64,000 nt of DNA, taken from NCBI GenBank assembly GCA_041675505.1, contig JBAYTR010000007.1:62001-126000 (forward strand). The letters run 5' to 3'. The translations under genes were made by a program, and so were the position numbers. The notes beneath the pieces were generated by a model. That model was not told the DNA's origin and did no database searches. It saw only the letters and a list, made by a program, of their open reading frames with translations. Positions 55,038-63,674 of this stretch are shown here, in pieces. Position 1 is the stretch's first letter; each line of letters starts with the position of its first letter. The stretch comes from JAGPCK01 sp041675505 (GTDB lineage: Bacteria > Bacteroidota > Bacteroidia > UKL13-3).

Positions 55038-55681
55038 TTTTTAACCATCTTAAAAGCGTGTGTCCACTGGTTGCGGATAAAACCCGGAATGCACCACAAT
55101 ATGCACAACGGCTCAATGGCACGGGCAGCTTCCATCATGCCCATGTCTTCTGTTTCCCAACCGAACTTGGTTAGTATTTCTGTTACGCTTTGTTTGGCTG
55201 CTGCATCATTGCCGCAAATGAACATGGAAGGTGTGCCGTCAGCAAAATTGGGGTTCACCATAAAAGGGTTGCCCACACAACTGAATGCTTTTACAAACAT
55301 GGCTGAAGGGGCTATCTTTTGTAAACGCTCCATCAGTGATTCATTGTAATCAGTAAAAAAAGGCAACACACCGTTTACGGGAGCCTTTGTGTGGTCAATG
55401 GGATTAGTGGCATCTATCACCACTTTTGAAGAGAGGTGAGGTACCAGTTGTTTAACCAGATTTTCGGCTACATCGCCTTTTACGGCCAACACCACCAACT
55501 CACCAAACGCAGCAGCCTCTTCCACAGAACCAACTGAAGCATTCGCTCCGTTCTGACTTACCCAGTCGTTTAATTTTGCGGCATCACGTGTGCCTAGCTT
55601 TACCTCGTAGCCGTGTTGAATAAATCCTTTGCCGAGTGTTTGGGCCACAATACCTGAGCCGATAATTCCTATTTTTTTCAT
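55034..55681 (-). CDS. NAD(P)-binding F420-reductase-like protein
   Basis: 215 residues, one Rossmann domain. GIIGSGIVAQTLGKGFIQHG is the dinucleotide loop and VKLGTRDAAKL suits NADP binding, followed by VVLAVKGDVAEN, VVIDATNPID and KAFSCVGNPFMVN. The closest named family is NADPH-dependent F420 reductase (Fno) and its bacterial NADP-oxidoreductase relatives. F420 is not expected in Bacteroidota, so the true substrate is uncertain. It forms an operon with the SDR. A -7 element TATATTTG is at 55707-55714. Confidence 0.88.
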   Translation of the reverse strand: MKKIGIIGSGIVAQTLGKGFIQHGYEVKLGTRDAAKLNDWVSQNGANASVGSVEEAAAFGELVVLAVKGDVAENLVKQLVPHLSSKVVIDATNPIDHTKAPVNGVLPFFTDYNESLMERLQKIAPSAMFVKAFSCVGNPFMVNPNFADGTPSMFICGNDAAAKQSVTEILTKFGWETEDMGMMEAARAIEPLCILWCIPGFIRNQWTHAFKMVKK

Positions 55682-55706
55682 GGATATAGTATTAGTTGAA
55701 TAAGTA

Positions 55707-55714
55707 CAAATATA
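55707..55714 (-). promoter_or_regulatory. -7 promoter element (TATATTTG) of the NAD(P)-binding/SDR operon
   Basis: The minus strand shows an exact TAnnTTTG match 25 bp before the ATG at 55681. Confidence 0.5.
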
Positions 55715-55720
55715 GTTGCA

Positions 55721-56830
55721 TCAGAAACTCCACCACACACTATCGGGGTAATGTGCAGGAACGGAAACGGTTTGCCCTATCATGGGGACAGTTAATGTTA
55801 CATCACTTTCCTTAGCTGCTTTGGTTACCCGCTCCACCGATTCGTTCCAATCGTGTAAAGCTAAAGTAAATTTTCCCCAGTGCACAGGCATCAATACGTT
55901 GGCATTTAAATCTATTGCCGCCTGTACCGTTTGCTCCGGCATCATGTGAATGTAAGGCCACCAGGCGTTGTATTGTCCGCATTCCAGAATAGCTAAATCA
56001 AAAGGACCATATTTCTCTCCGATTGTTTTAAAGTGAGTATCGTATCCGCTGTCACCACCAAGGTAAATGGTGTGCTCCGGTGTTTGCACAATAAAAGATG
56101 ACCAAAGTGACTGTCCTCTTTTGAACCTGCGACCGGAAAAATGTCTTGCAGGTGCAGCGGTAAGTTGTATGGCAGAGGTAACTTTAATGCTGTCCCACCA
56201 GTCGAATTCCGTTATGCGGCCCTCCTCAATACCCCAATAACTGAGGTGTTCGCCCACACCTAGCGAGGTATAAAAATGGTGTGATTTATCTTTGAGCTGC
56301 AAAATGGTTTTGTAATCCAAATGATCGTAGTGATCGTGTGTAATAATAACGGCATCTATAAAAGGAAAATCATCAATGCTGTACTCATTACTGCCTGTAA
56401 AACTCTTGGCAAAAAAAGACACCGGAGAGGCGTTGCCGCTGAACACCGGATCTATCAATATGTTCTTCCCTTCTATTTTTAATAAGTAAGATGAGTGGCC
56501 AAACCAAACAATTTGCGGGGCGGTATCACTCAGGTTTTTCAAATCTGTTTTAACAAAGGGCACTGCTCCTGAAGGCTCCCTGTCTTTTGCATCAAACAAA
56601 AAGGCTTTAAGAATTTTCAGGGTATGCGCACCTTCGGCCAAATCAGGGGTGTGAGATAAATTCTGAAAACTGCCATCGCGGTAGTTGGGTGATTGTTTTA
56701 TGCGTTCGAGTCTTTTGCCCGAGGGTAAACGACCAAATTGTTTTTGATTAAAGAACAGCAAAACTAAAAGTGCAAGTACCGCTAAAATGGAAAGGGTTAT
56801 GATCATACGTTTTTTGCGTTGGGGAAACAT
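55721..56830 (-). CDS. Metallo-beta-lactamase-fold hydrolase (NAPE-PLD/UlaG-like)
   Basis: 369 residues. A single N-terminal membrane anchor (MIITLSILAVLALLVLLFF, about 9-27) precedes an MBL domain. Visible metal ligands are VIITHDHYDHLD (HxHxDH), WFGHSSYLLKIEGKNILIDPVFSG, and later LGGDSGYD and MPVHWGKFTLA. The FGHSSYLL and pattern around LIDPV fit the NAPE-hydrolysing phospholipase D-like/UlaG group. It probably hydrolyses a phosphodiester or lactone at the membrane; substrate unknown. A -7-like CACTTTTG is at 56835-56842. Confidence 0.88.
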   Translation of the reverse strand: MFPQRKKRMIITLSILAVLALLVLLFFNQKQFGRLPSGKRLERIKQSPNYRDGSFQNLSHTPDLAEGAHTLKILKAFLFDAKDREPSGAVPFVKTDLKNLSDTAPQIVWFGHSSYLLKIEGKNILIDPVFSGNASPVSFFAKSFTGSNEYSIDDFPFIDAVIITHDHYDHLDYKTILQLKDKSHHFYTSLGVGEHLSYWGIEEGRITEFDWWDSIKVTSAIQLTAAPARHFSGRRFKRGQSLWSSFIVQTPEHTIYLGGDSGYDTHFKTIGEKYGPFDLAILECGQYNAWWPYIHMMPEQTVQAAIDLNANVLMPVHWGKFTLALHDWNESVERVTKAAKESDVTLTVPMIGQTVSVPAHYPDSVWWSF

Positions 56831-56930
56831 GCGGCAAAAGTGGGTTAACTTTGTGTAGTAAATACATCCAAAAAGGCCAAAAGTTTGTGCTGAAGGTTAA
56901 AGTGAGGTTCGGGTCGGTAAACGGGAATGT

Positions 56931-58301
56931 TTACAGCAACAACCCGGACGAATTCTCCGGAAGGAAATAGTGGTGACAGAAATAATGCAGGTGTTCTATC
57001 TCCTGCTTTTGCCTGTTGGTATAACTGTTTCGTGAGGTGTAGGCTTGCTCCAGCGGCACAAAGCGAAACTTATCCTGTTGTTTGTTGTAGTAATTATAAA
57101 CAGGCAACACTTTTATACCAGTGATGCGTGTTTCATGTAAATCATTTTTAAGTCCGCGGCTCAGTTTTAACTCCAGCATAACCGGCATGTGGCACCAGGT
57201 AAAAATATCGTAGGCCACAAAATCAGCCAGAGAGTAAATAGCAAAACCTTTTTTGTGTTTGCCTGTGATTGGGTCGGTAAACTCCAGCGACTGCATGGGC
57301 TGTGCATTATGCGGATGTCCGCCCAGAATAATATCCGCTCCGCAGGTAGTAAATATGCGTTGGAATAACTCTGTGGTATTTTTGGAAGGATACGTTTGGT
57401 AGGCATTGCCGCAGTGTACAGAGACCACAATAAAATCAGCCCCTTTTTTGCGGGCCATTTTACACTGCTGTTTAATCAGGTCAATGTCTGCATCGGGCGT
57501 GTTGAGCGGTAATAAATTCACTAACCAGGGCTTGTCAACCGGAGTAAGTAATTTGTTGAGCGAATAGGTGTACGACAAAAATGCGGTACGAATTCCTTTG
57601 CGTTCAATAATGGGGAATTTATTCAAGTGTGCTTCAGACAATGCTGCACCGCAATACTCCACGCCCTGCTCGCGTAAAAATTCCATTGTACGCACAATGC
57701 CTTTTTTGCCCATGTCCAAAGAATGGTTATTGGCAATACTGAGCACATCGTAACCTTTGTGTTTTCCGTTACCACTAAAAATGTGAAACAACTCTTCCGA
57801 ACCGTTGAAGTACATGTCATTCAACATCACTTCTGGAACAGCCTGCAATGGTTTGCGCGTATTAACAGGTGTTTCCAGGTTAGCAAAAACCAAATCTGCT
57901 CCGAAGAAAAAGTCACCCGTTTCGTCCCACAGGTATTTGGTTGACTCGCGGTTGAGCCACTTGTACGGCATTAAATCTCCACCCGCGTGCAGGGTAATGG
58001 ACTGCGTAATTTTAAAATTATCGTTGACTGAAAAATCTAATTGCTGTTGTTTAAAAAAGGTGCGGGCATCAAAACCTTCCTCCGGCTCCTGGTGCGGATG
58101 GTAATAGTACTTGTATCCCAGGTACACCGCGTCCATATCCGTCATGCTGAACGGATTTTCTTCAAAGTTTTTTACCGGTAAGCTCCACTCCTTCTTTTTA
58201 AAAAAGTGCAATACTCCGAATAAACATTTAAGCACGGAGGTGAGCAACCATCCTTTAAATGTTACCGGCAGTACAGGAGATATTTTAGGTGCGTGAGCCA
58301 A
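56931..58301 (-). CDS. CapA/PgsA-family metallophosphatase-like protein
   Basis: 456 residues. The start is probably TTG 58301 (17 bp overlap with the symporter gene); no ATG lies before residue 50. The core follows the CapA (poly-gamma-glutamate synthesis) pattern: LHAGGDLMPYKWL, LVFANLETPV, DVLSIANNHSLDMGKKGI, GADFIVVSVHCGNAY, and ADIILGGHPHNAQPM, i.e. a calcineurin-like metal site. CapA proteins act in capsule or polyglutamate export in some bacteria, but related proteins have unknown roles. No cap/pgs genes are near, so a role in polyglutamate is not claimed. Confidence 0.87.
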   Translation of the reverse strand: MAHAPKISPVLPVTFKGWLLTSVLKCLFGVLHFFKKKEWSLPVKNFEENPFSMTDMDAVYLGYKYYYHPHQEPEEGFDARTFFKQQQLDFSVNDNFKITQSITLHAGGDLMPYKWLNRESTKYLWDETGDFFFGADLVFANLETPVNTRKPLQAVPEVMLNDMYFNGSEELFHIFSGNGKHKGYDVLSIANNHSLDMGKKGIVRTMEFLREQGVEYCGAALSEAHLNKFPIIERKGIRTAFLSYTYSLNKLLTPVDKPWLVNLLPLNTPDADIDLIKQQCKMARKKGADFIVVSVHCGNAYQTYPSKNTTELFQRIFTTCGADIILGGHPHNAQPMQSLEFTDPITGKHKKGFAIYSLADFVAYDIFTWCHMPVMLELKLSRGLKNDLHETRITGIKVLPVYNYYNKQQDKFRFVPLEQAYTSRNSYTNRQKQEIEHLHYFCHHYFLPENSSGLLL

Positions 58302-59652
58302 TGTGGTATAAAACGATGTGGCAAAGTAAAGAAATTGTTAAGCCTATATACACAACTGCATAAGTAAACTGTGCACCGTAATACTGTATAGTGTACACAT
58401 TGGCCAAAAAAGCCCCAGCCAAGCTGAGAAGACTCTGCACCAAAACCGCCCTACCTGGAAGTTTAAACCGGGTATACGAAAGCAGCACCGGGAGCAGCAG
58501 TGCGCTAACCGCGTATGGAGCCAAATCAAAAAACAAGTCTACGGCTGTGTTGTTTCGGTATACCACACACAACACTGCATTCACAAAAGCTACGAACAAA
58601 ATAACTTTGGGTGTGAGTTGCTCAATAGTTTGTGAACTGAACCAACCGTTACGATGCAACAAATCTTTGGAAATGCTGATGGAGGAGGTAAACAAAAATC
58701 CGTTGGCGGTGGAAATAACCGTAGCCAGTATCGCAGTAAAAAAAACACCGGCAGCTAAAGGAGAAAGCGCGAGTGAACCCAGCGACAAGTAGATGGAAGA
58801 AGTATCGGTATCTGCGGGTAAAATATGAATGGCGTAAAGTGCGGTGGTAGCTGCTAAAAAATCAAAGATGGTCCAGCACAACACACTTAACAGTAAACCG
58901 TATTTGGCTGTTGCAACAGATTGTGCTGAATAAACACGTTGGTAATAATTGGGGTCAATAAGTACTACGGCTGCAAATAAAAACCAGGAGCCCACATACC
59001 AACCCGAAGGACCGGAACTGAAGGCTGTTTTATCTGCGGGTAGAGAATGCAAAGGGGCCGTTCCGTAGATTGCATAAAGTTGATACAGTACCAGTACAAA
59101 ACCTCCGAACATGAGCACAAATTGTATCACATCTGATTTCACCACGGCCTTTAACCCTCCGCGCAAAATGTATAGTGTAGAAATTATGGTGACAATTACA
59201 ATAAGCACTATCTTATTTACCGGCCATATAAAATGCAGAATTTGCATGGTCATGAGAAGGTACATGGCGGGTGCGGTAAACACCACAATAAGCAAGGCTC
59301 CCAAACCAGCTACTTTTTTACCGTAATGAAAATCGAGTAAGTCGGGCAAGGTTTGAAAACTGCTGTTGCGTGCTTTGGCAGCATACCAAAATGCAAACAC
59401 CACGGCAAACAACGAATAAGGTAAACTCAGAAATAACCAAGCTGATACTCCGTACTCCGCATACAGCTGACCAATGCCGTTGATCCAGCCGTACATGGTT
59501 GTAACCAGCGTGGCAACAAACGGGAATAAGGTGAGTTTTCGTCCTGCTGAGATGTACTCTGCTGAACTGTTGGCCTTCCAGGAGGGAATAAAAACCGAAA
59601 GCAACAAAAAGCATAAATACAGTACAACAACGGCCTGTGTTATAAATGGCAT
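58285..59652 (-). CDS. Sodium:solute symporter family transporter
   Basis: 455 residues with about thirteen membrane helices. SSS-type phrases: SAEYISAGRKLTLFPFVATL, GWINGIGQLYAEYG, KARNSSFQTLPDLLDFHYGKK, LYILRGGLKAVVKSDVIQF, LIDPNYYQRVYSAQSVATAK, and ATVISTANGFLFTSSISISKDL. It imports an unidentified solute with Na+ in the inner membrane. It starts at ATG 59652 and overlaps the CapA-like gene, so the two are transcribed together. Confidence 0.93.
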   Translation of the reverse strand: MPFITQAVVVLYLCFLLLSVFIPSWKANSSAEYISAGRKLTLFPFVATLVTTMYGWINGIGQLYAEYGVSAWLFLSLPYSLFAVVFAFWYAAKARNSSFQTLPDLLDFHYGKKVAGLGALLIVVFTAPAMYLLMTMQILHFIWPVNKIVLIVIVTIISTLYILRGGLKAVVKSDVIQFVLMFGGFVLVLYQLYAIYGTAPLHSLPADKTAFSSGPSGWYVGSWFLFAAVVLIDPNYYQRVYSAQSVATAKYGLLLSVLCWTIFDFLAATTALYAIHILPADTDTSSIYLSLGSLALSPLAAGVFFTAILATVISTANGFLFTSSISISKDLLHRNGWFSSQTIEQLTPKVILFVAFVNAVLCVVYRNNTAVDLFFDLAPYAVSALLLPVLLSYTRFKLPGRAVLVQSLLSLAGAFLANVYTIQYYGAQFTYAVVYIGLTISLLCHIVLYHIGSRT

Positions 59653-59731
59653 TACGCAAAGAACGGGTAAATCAAACAGATGAAAAAATGCGGCTCTTTA
59701 TCAGCTAGTCTGTCTTTTCGCACTACTCTGT

Positions 59732-60208
59732 TTAGCCATGTTTTTTCCAATACCTTTTACCGTAGCTGCAAAACAACTCTTCTCCTGCTTTAACATTCCG
59801 AATAGCTACAATACACACCTCGCTGTTGTCATCCAAGGAAATTTCGGCATTGTTTTTAAACCCTGAATGCGCAAAGCCTGTGGCATCATTTGCATACTTG
59901 GCAAAACACTTTACCTTCATCGAATCCAGTATCGTTCCATCGGGCAGGTTAATAAAATATTTGTCGTTGCCTTTAACAGCTCTGGCTACAGCTTGCCGCT
60001 GGGTTAATACTTCACCTTTAAAAACAGCTATTATCTCGTCCTTATAAATGTTGATGGCTGTATATAATCCGTTACCAAAAGCTGTTAGCTGTGAGGCACT
60101 GATGTATAAATAATCCGCTTCGGGAGCATCAATAGGAAGGAGGCTGTCGGCTGAATTCCTCACGCGTTTCGTTTTAAATGAACAGCCAATGTAAGTCGCA
60201 AACTGCAT
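59732..60208 (-). CDS. SET-domain protein (putative protein lysine methyltransferase)
   Basis: 158 residues from ATG 60208; an ATG at 60226 would add six residues. Nearly the whole protein is a SET domain: GNGLYTAINIYKDEIIAVFKGEVL, YFINLPDGTILDSMKVKCFAKYANDATGF, NNAEISLDDNSEVCIVAIRNVKAGEELFCSYGKRYW, given here in parts. The SAM-binding GNGLYTA, the NDATGFAHSGFKNNA segment (NHxxxPN-like) and the YG tyrosine near the C-terminus are the functional sites. SET proteins methylate lysines; the bacterial target is unknown. It diverges from the EamA gene. Confidence 0.9.
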   Translation of the reverse strand: MQFATYIGCSFKTKRVRNSADSLLPIDAPEADYLYISASQLTAFGNGLYTAINIYKDEIIAVFKGEVLTQRQAVARAVKGNDKYFINLPDGTILDSMKVKCFAKYANDATGFAHSGFKNNAEISLDDNSEVCIVAIRNVKAGEELFCSYGKRYWKKHG

Positions 60209-60253
60209 ATTCCGGCAATAGTGCATATATCCTCAAAACCTTACCTTCGCGCC

Positions 60254-61144
60254 ATGAATAAAAATGTGCAGGTTCACCTTGCTCTTTTTACGGTATCCGC
60301 ATTGTACGGAGCTACATTCACCATTGCCAAAGAGGTAATGAACGGGTATGTGGGTCCTTCTGCTTTCATACTACTTCGTGTGGGTACGGCTGCTGCCCTT
60401 TTTCTGCTATTTCATACATTGTTCATCAAAGAAAAGGTGCACGATAAAAAAGATTTGTATAAGTTGGCTCTGTGCAGTGTATTCGGGGTGGGTTTTAATA
60501 TGCTGCTGTTTTTTAACGGACTCAAATTATCCACACCTATCAACGGAGCGGTGCTCATGACCTGCACACCTATCTTTGTAGTAGTGTTTGCGGCCTGGCT
60601 GCTTAAGGAGAGAATCACACTTACGCGAGGGAGTGGCGTTTTCCTTGCAGCATCGGGTGCGGCCATGCTTATTGGCGGCACACAGTTCGACTTCAGTTCT
60701 TCTACCGCTTTTGGTGATTTGATGGTCACCATCAACGCCATTATATATTCGTTTTATCTGGTGTATGCCAAACCGCTGATGCAAAAATACCATCCGTTTA
60801 CTGTAAGCAAATGGACCTTTTTGATGGGAACACTTTTGGTTTTGCCCTTTGGATTTAACCAGTTTACTGAAATTAACTGGGCCGATATGCCACCAAAAAT
60901 AATGCTCTACATTGCCTTTGTAGCCATAGGGACTACTTTCCTTACCTACCTGCTTAATGCCTGGGCACTGCGGCATGCTACCCCCTCGCTGGTGGGCTCC
61001 TACATCTACCTGCAACCTGTTTTGGCAACCTTTATTGCCATCCTTTCTCAACGCGATGAATTAACCATAGCCAAATTTAGCTTTACAATGCTGATATTTG
61101 CCGGAGTTTATTTAGTAAGTAAACCAACACGACAACATGCTTAA
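60254..61144 (+). CDS. EamA/DMT-family transporter
   Basis: 296 residues from ATG 60254, with ten membrane helices in two EamA halves (ALYGATFTIAKEVMNG, NGLKLSTPINGAVLMTCTPIFVVVFAAWLLKERI; SFYLVYAKPLMQKYHPFTVS, AIGTTFLTYLLNAWALRHATPSLVGSYIYLQPV, in parts). The GTG at 60221 is rejected because it would precede the -7-like TACCTTCG (60242-60249). That element ends 4 bases before the ATG, so the mRNA may be leaderless. Exported metabolite unknown. The stop overlaps yicC by 8 bp. Confidence 0.92.
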   Translation: MNKNVQVHLALFTVSALYGATFTIAKEVMNGYVGPSAFILLRVGTAAALFLLFHTLFIKEKVHDKKDLYKLALCSVFGVGFNMLLFFNGLKLSTPINGAVLMTCTPIFVVVFAAWLLKERITLTRGSGVFLAASGAAMLIGGTQFDFSSSTAFGDLMVTINAIIYSFYLVYAKPLMQKYHPFTVSKWTFLMGTLLVLPFGFNQFTEINWADMPPKIMLYIAFVAIGTTFLTYLLNAWALRHATPSLVGSYIYLQPVLATFIAILSQRDELTIAKFSFTMLIFAGVYLVSKPTRQHA

Positions 61145-62009
61145 ATCAATGACCGGCTATGGCCAGGCTACGGGAGACTATGACAAGTTCAGTGTAAAAG
61201 CTGAATTCAAAAGTTTGAACGGAAAATTTCTTGACGTTAACCTGCGCATGCCCAAGCTGCTGCAATCAAAAGAAATTGAGATCCGCAACCAGTATCAGAA
61301 ATTACTTGAACGCGGTTCAGTAACACTGAATATTTCTGTTGAACTTAAAAACACAGCCGATCTTTTGCAACCCATCAACAAAGAGGTAGTCAATTTTTAC
61401 CTGGATGAAATACGGCACATTGAAGAGCGCCTGAGCATTTCACAGGGTACGCTCACCGGCTCGTTGTTTAACATACCCAATGCGCTTCAGTTGAGCGAAA
61501 AAGAGCTGAGTGATGAAGAGTGGTTACAAATTAAAGAGGTGCTGCAAAAAGCCTACATTAACTTTGATTCATTCAGAAAACAGGAAGGTAAAGAAACCGA
61601 AAGAGAGATAAGTGAATTGGTAGGCAAAATAAACAAGATGGCTGATGAAGTGGCCGCTTTGGAACCTGAGCGCATGAATCACATACGTCAGAAAATAAAC
61701 AGCGATGTGGAAGCCTTTGTAGAAAAATCACAAATTGATGCTACGCGCTTTGAACAGGAACTGATTTACTACATTGAAAAAATTGATATTGCTGAAGAGA
61801 AGTTGCGTTTAAATAATCACTGCAATTATTTTCTGCAAACCATGAAAGAAGATTCTTCCGGCAAAAAACTCGGATTCATTTCACAGGAAATGGGAAGAGA
61901 GATTAATACCATGGGGTCAAAGGCTAACTACTTTGCCATTCAAAAACTGATTGTGCAAATGAAAGACGAACTCGAAAAAATTAAAGAACAACTCAGCAAT
62001 ATCATTTAA
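61137..62009 (+). CDS. yicC: YicC-family endoribonuclease-like protein
   Basis: 290 residues, full length. MLKSMTGYGQA at the N-terminus, EFKSLNGKFLDVNLRMPKLLQSKEIEIRNQYQKLLERGSV in parts, and the C-terminal EDSSGKKLGFISQEMGREINTMGSKA are signatures of YicC. YicC is reported to act as an endoribonuclease in E. coli. The stop overlaps the gmk ATG (TAATG). The arrangement yicC-gmk-nadD is a common bacterial linkage. Confidence 0.94.
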   Translation: MLKSMTGYGQATGDYDKFSVKAEFKSLNGKFLDVNLRMPKLLQSKEIEIRNQYQKLLERGSVTLNISVELKNTADLLQPINKEVVNFYLDEIRHIEERLSISQGTLTGSLFNIPNALQLSEKELSDEEWLQIKEVLQKAYINFDSFRKQEGKETEREISELVGKINKMADEVAALEPERMNHIRQKINSDVEAFVEKSQIDATRFEQELIYYIEKIDIAEEKLRLNNHCNYFLQTMKEDSSGKKLGFISQEMGREINTMGSKANYFAIQKLIVQMKDELEKIKEQLSNII

Positions 62010-62581
62010 TGAAAGAAGGAAAGGTTGTTATTTTTTCTGCTCCGTCAGGCTCCGGTAAAACAACCGTAGTTAAACATTTATTATCGGTTAACCCTCAGCT
62101 CGCGTTTTCTGTTTCAGCTACTACCCGCCCTTGCAGAGGAAATGAGGAGCACGGAAAAGATTATTATTTTTTGAGTAAAGAAGCGTTTGAACAAAAAGTA
62201 CAAACAGGAGATTTTATAGAATATGAGGAAGTGTATGCCGGTACATTTTACGGTACACTGCGCAGTGAAGTAGAAAAAAAATGGGACGAGGGAAAGGTAG
62301 TGGTGTTTGATGTAGATGTGGTAGGCGGATTGCACCTGAAAAAAATATTGGGTGAACGGGCGCTGGCTATATTTGTAAAACCACCCTCTGTAGACGTATT
62401 AAGACAACGCCTGCAAGCCCGCGCCACCGACACACCTGCCGATGTAGAACGCAGAGTAGAAAAATCCATTCAGGAACTAAAATTTGAAAGTGCGTTTGAT
62501 TTAGTGCTGGTGAATGACGTGCTGAAAGACACGTTAAAAGAAGCGGAGCAAATGGTTCAAACATTTATCAACCTAAACTAA
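62009..62581 (+). CDS. gmk: Guanylate kinase
   Basis: 190 residues. P-loop FSAPSGSGKTTVVKHLL at residues 9-25, SATTRPCRGNEEHGKDYYFL (GMP site), and DVDVVGGLHLKK with the DTPADVERRVEKS lid. It phosphorylates GMP to GDP in the cytoplasm. Its start is coupled to yicC by TAATG and nadD follows after 1 bp. Confidence 0.97.
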   Translation: MKEGKVVIFSAPSGSGKTTVVKHLLSVNPQLAFSVSATTRPCRGNEEHGKDYYFLSKEAFEQKVQTGDFIEYEEVYAGTFYGTLRSEVEKKWDEGKVVVFDVDVVGGLHLKKILGERALAIFVKPPSVDVLRQRLQARATDTPADVERRVEKSIQELKFESAFDLVLVNDVLKDTLKEAEQMVQTFINLN

Positions 62582-62582
62582 A

Positions 62583-63155
62583 ATGCATATCGGTTTATTT
62601 TTCGGCTCATTCAATCCTTTGCATTGCGGACACCTCATTATTGCCAGCCACATGGTAGAATACAGTTCTATTGACAAGGTGTGGTTTATGGTATCTCCGC
62701 ACAATCCACTGAAAGCAAAAGGCGATTTACTGGATGAACACATTCGTTTGGAAATGGTGCGTGATGCCATAAAGTATGATGACCGCTTTGAAGCCTCTGA
62801 TTTTGAATTTGCACTGGAACGTCCTTCTTACACCATATTGACTATGGATGCCCTGCACAAAGCCTACCCTGAGCATACCTTCACTTTAATTATGGGGGCC
62901 GATAATTTACAATCTTTGCACCTGTGGAAAGAGTACGAAAAGTTGCTGAACGATTACCCTGTGTTTGTTTATCGCAGAGAGGGCTTTGATAGTTCGGAAC
63001 TGGCCGACCACCCCAATGTGCAGGTATTTGATGTACCCTTGCTCAACATCTCCTCCACCTTTATCCGCAGAGCAGTTAAAAAAGGAAAGTCCATCCGCTA
63101 CCTGGTACCGTGGATGATTGAAGAAAATATTATTCAACACAAGTATTACTCATAA
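62583..63155 (+). CDS. nadD: Nicotinate-nucleotide adenylyltransferase
   Basis: 190 residues. The nucleotidyltransferase motif GLFFGSFNPLHCGHLIIA (GxFxPxHxGH type) is at residues 3-20, and ISSTFIRRAVKKGKSIRYLVP is the C-terminal signature with SSTxIR. The enzyme makes deamido-NAD from nicotinate mononucleotide and ATP. It starts directly after gmk and overlaps the GNAT gene by one base. Confidence 0.95.
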   Translation: MHIGLFFGSFNPLHCGHLIIASHMVEYSSIDKVWFMVSPHNPLKAKGDLLDEHIRLEMVRDAIKYDDRFEASDFEFALERPSYTILTMDALHKAYPEHTFTLIMGADNLQSLHLWKEYEKLLNDYPVFVYRREGFDSSELADHPNVQVFDVPLLNISSTFIRRAVKKGKSIRYLVPWMIEENIIQHKYYS

Positions 63156-63673
63156 TGGAACTGCACATCCGACAAGCGAATGTAGCCGATGCGGCTGCTT
63201 TAGCAGAACTTGGAGCCAAAACATTTTACGATACCTTCCATACTTTTCAAACGGAAGAAGACATGAACAAGTACCTTAGCTCTACTTACACTCCTGAAAA
63301 AGTAAAAGCTAATCTTGAAAAGCCCGATGTGTTTTATTACCTCGCTGAATACAATAACACAGCCGTGGGTTATGCCAAACTATTGCTGGACGTACCTGTG
63401 GAGCAAATGAAAGGTGACCGTGTAATGGAGATGGAAAAAATTTATGTGTTGCAGGATTATCTTGGTAAAGGTGTGGGCAAAAAACTCATGCAGCAAAGCA
63501 TTGTTGCTGCCGTACACGAAAAATTTGACTGGATGTGTTTGGGTGTGTGGCAACACAACACCAAGGCCATTGACTTTTATAAACAGTTTGGCTGGGAAAT
63601 TTTTGACACCCGCAAATTTCAATTGGGCAGTAAGATAGAAGACGATTTTTTAATGCGTATAAAACTGAAGTAG
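63155..63673 (+). CDS. GNAT-family N-acetyltransferase
   Basis: 172 residues. A GNAT domain with MEKIYVLQDYLGKGVGKKLMQQS (acetyl-CoA loop LGKGVGKKL, about residues 104-112), LGVWQHNTKAIDFYKQFGWEI and a C-terminal DDFLMRIKL strand. It resembles the spermidine/diamine acetyltransferase-like (PaiA-type) group in length and motif spacing, although the substrate is unproven. It is the last gene of the EamA-yicC-gmk-nadD operon and ends 1 bp from a convergent gene. Confidence 0.9.
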   Translation: MELHIRQANVADAAALAELGAKTFYDTFHTFQTEEDMNKYLSSTYTPEKVKANLEKPDVFYYLAEYNNTAVGYAKLLLDVPVEQMKGDRVMEMEKIYVLQDYLGKGVGKKLMQQSIVAAVHEKFDWMCLGVWQHNTKAIDFYKQFGWEIFDTRKFQLGSKIEDDFLMRIKLK

Positions 63674-63674
63674 T

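Noticed and set aside
56931..58301. Poly-gamma-glutamate capsule locus
   Set aside because: The CapA-like protein has no capB, capC or other capsule genes near; it is paired only with a solute symporter.
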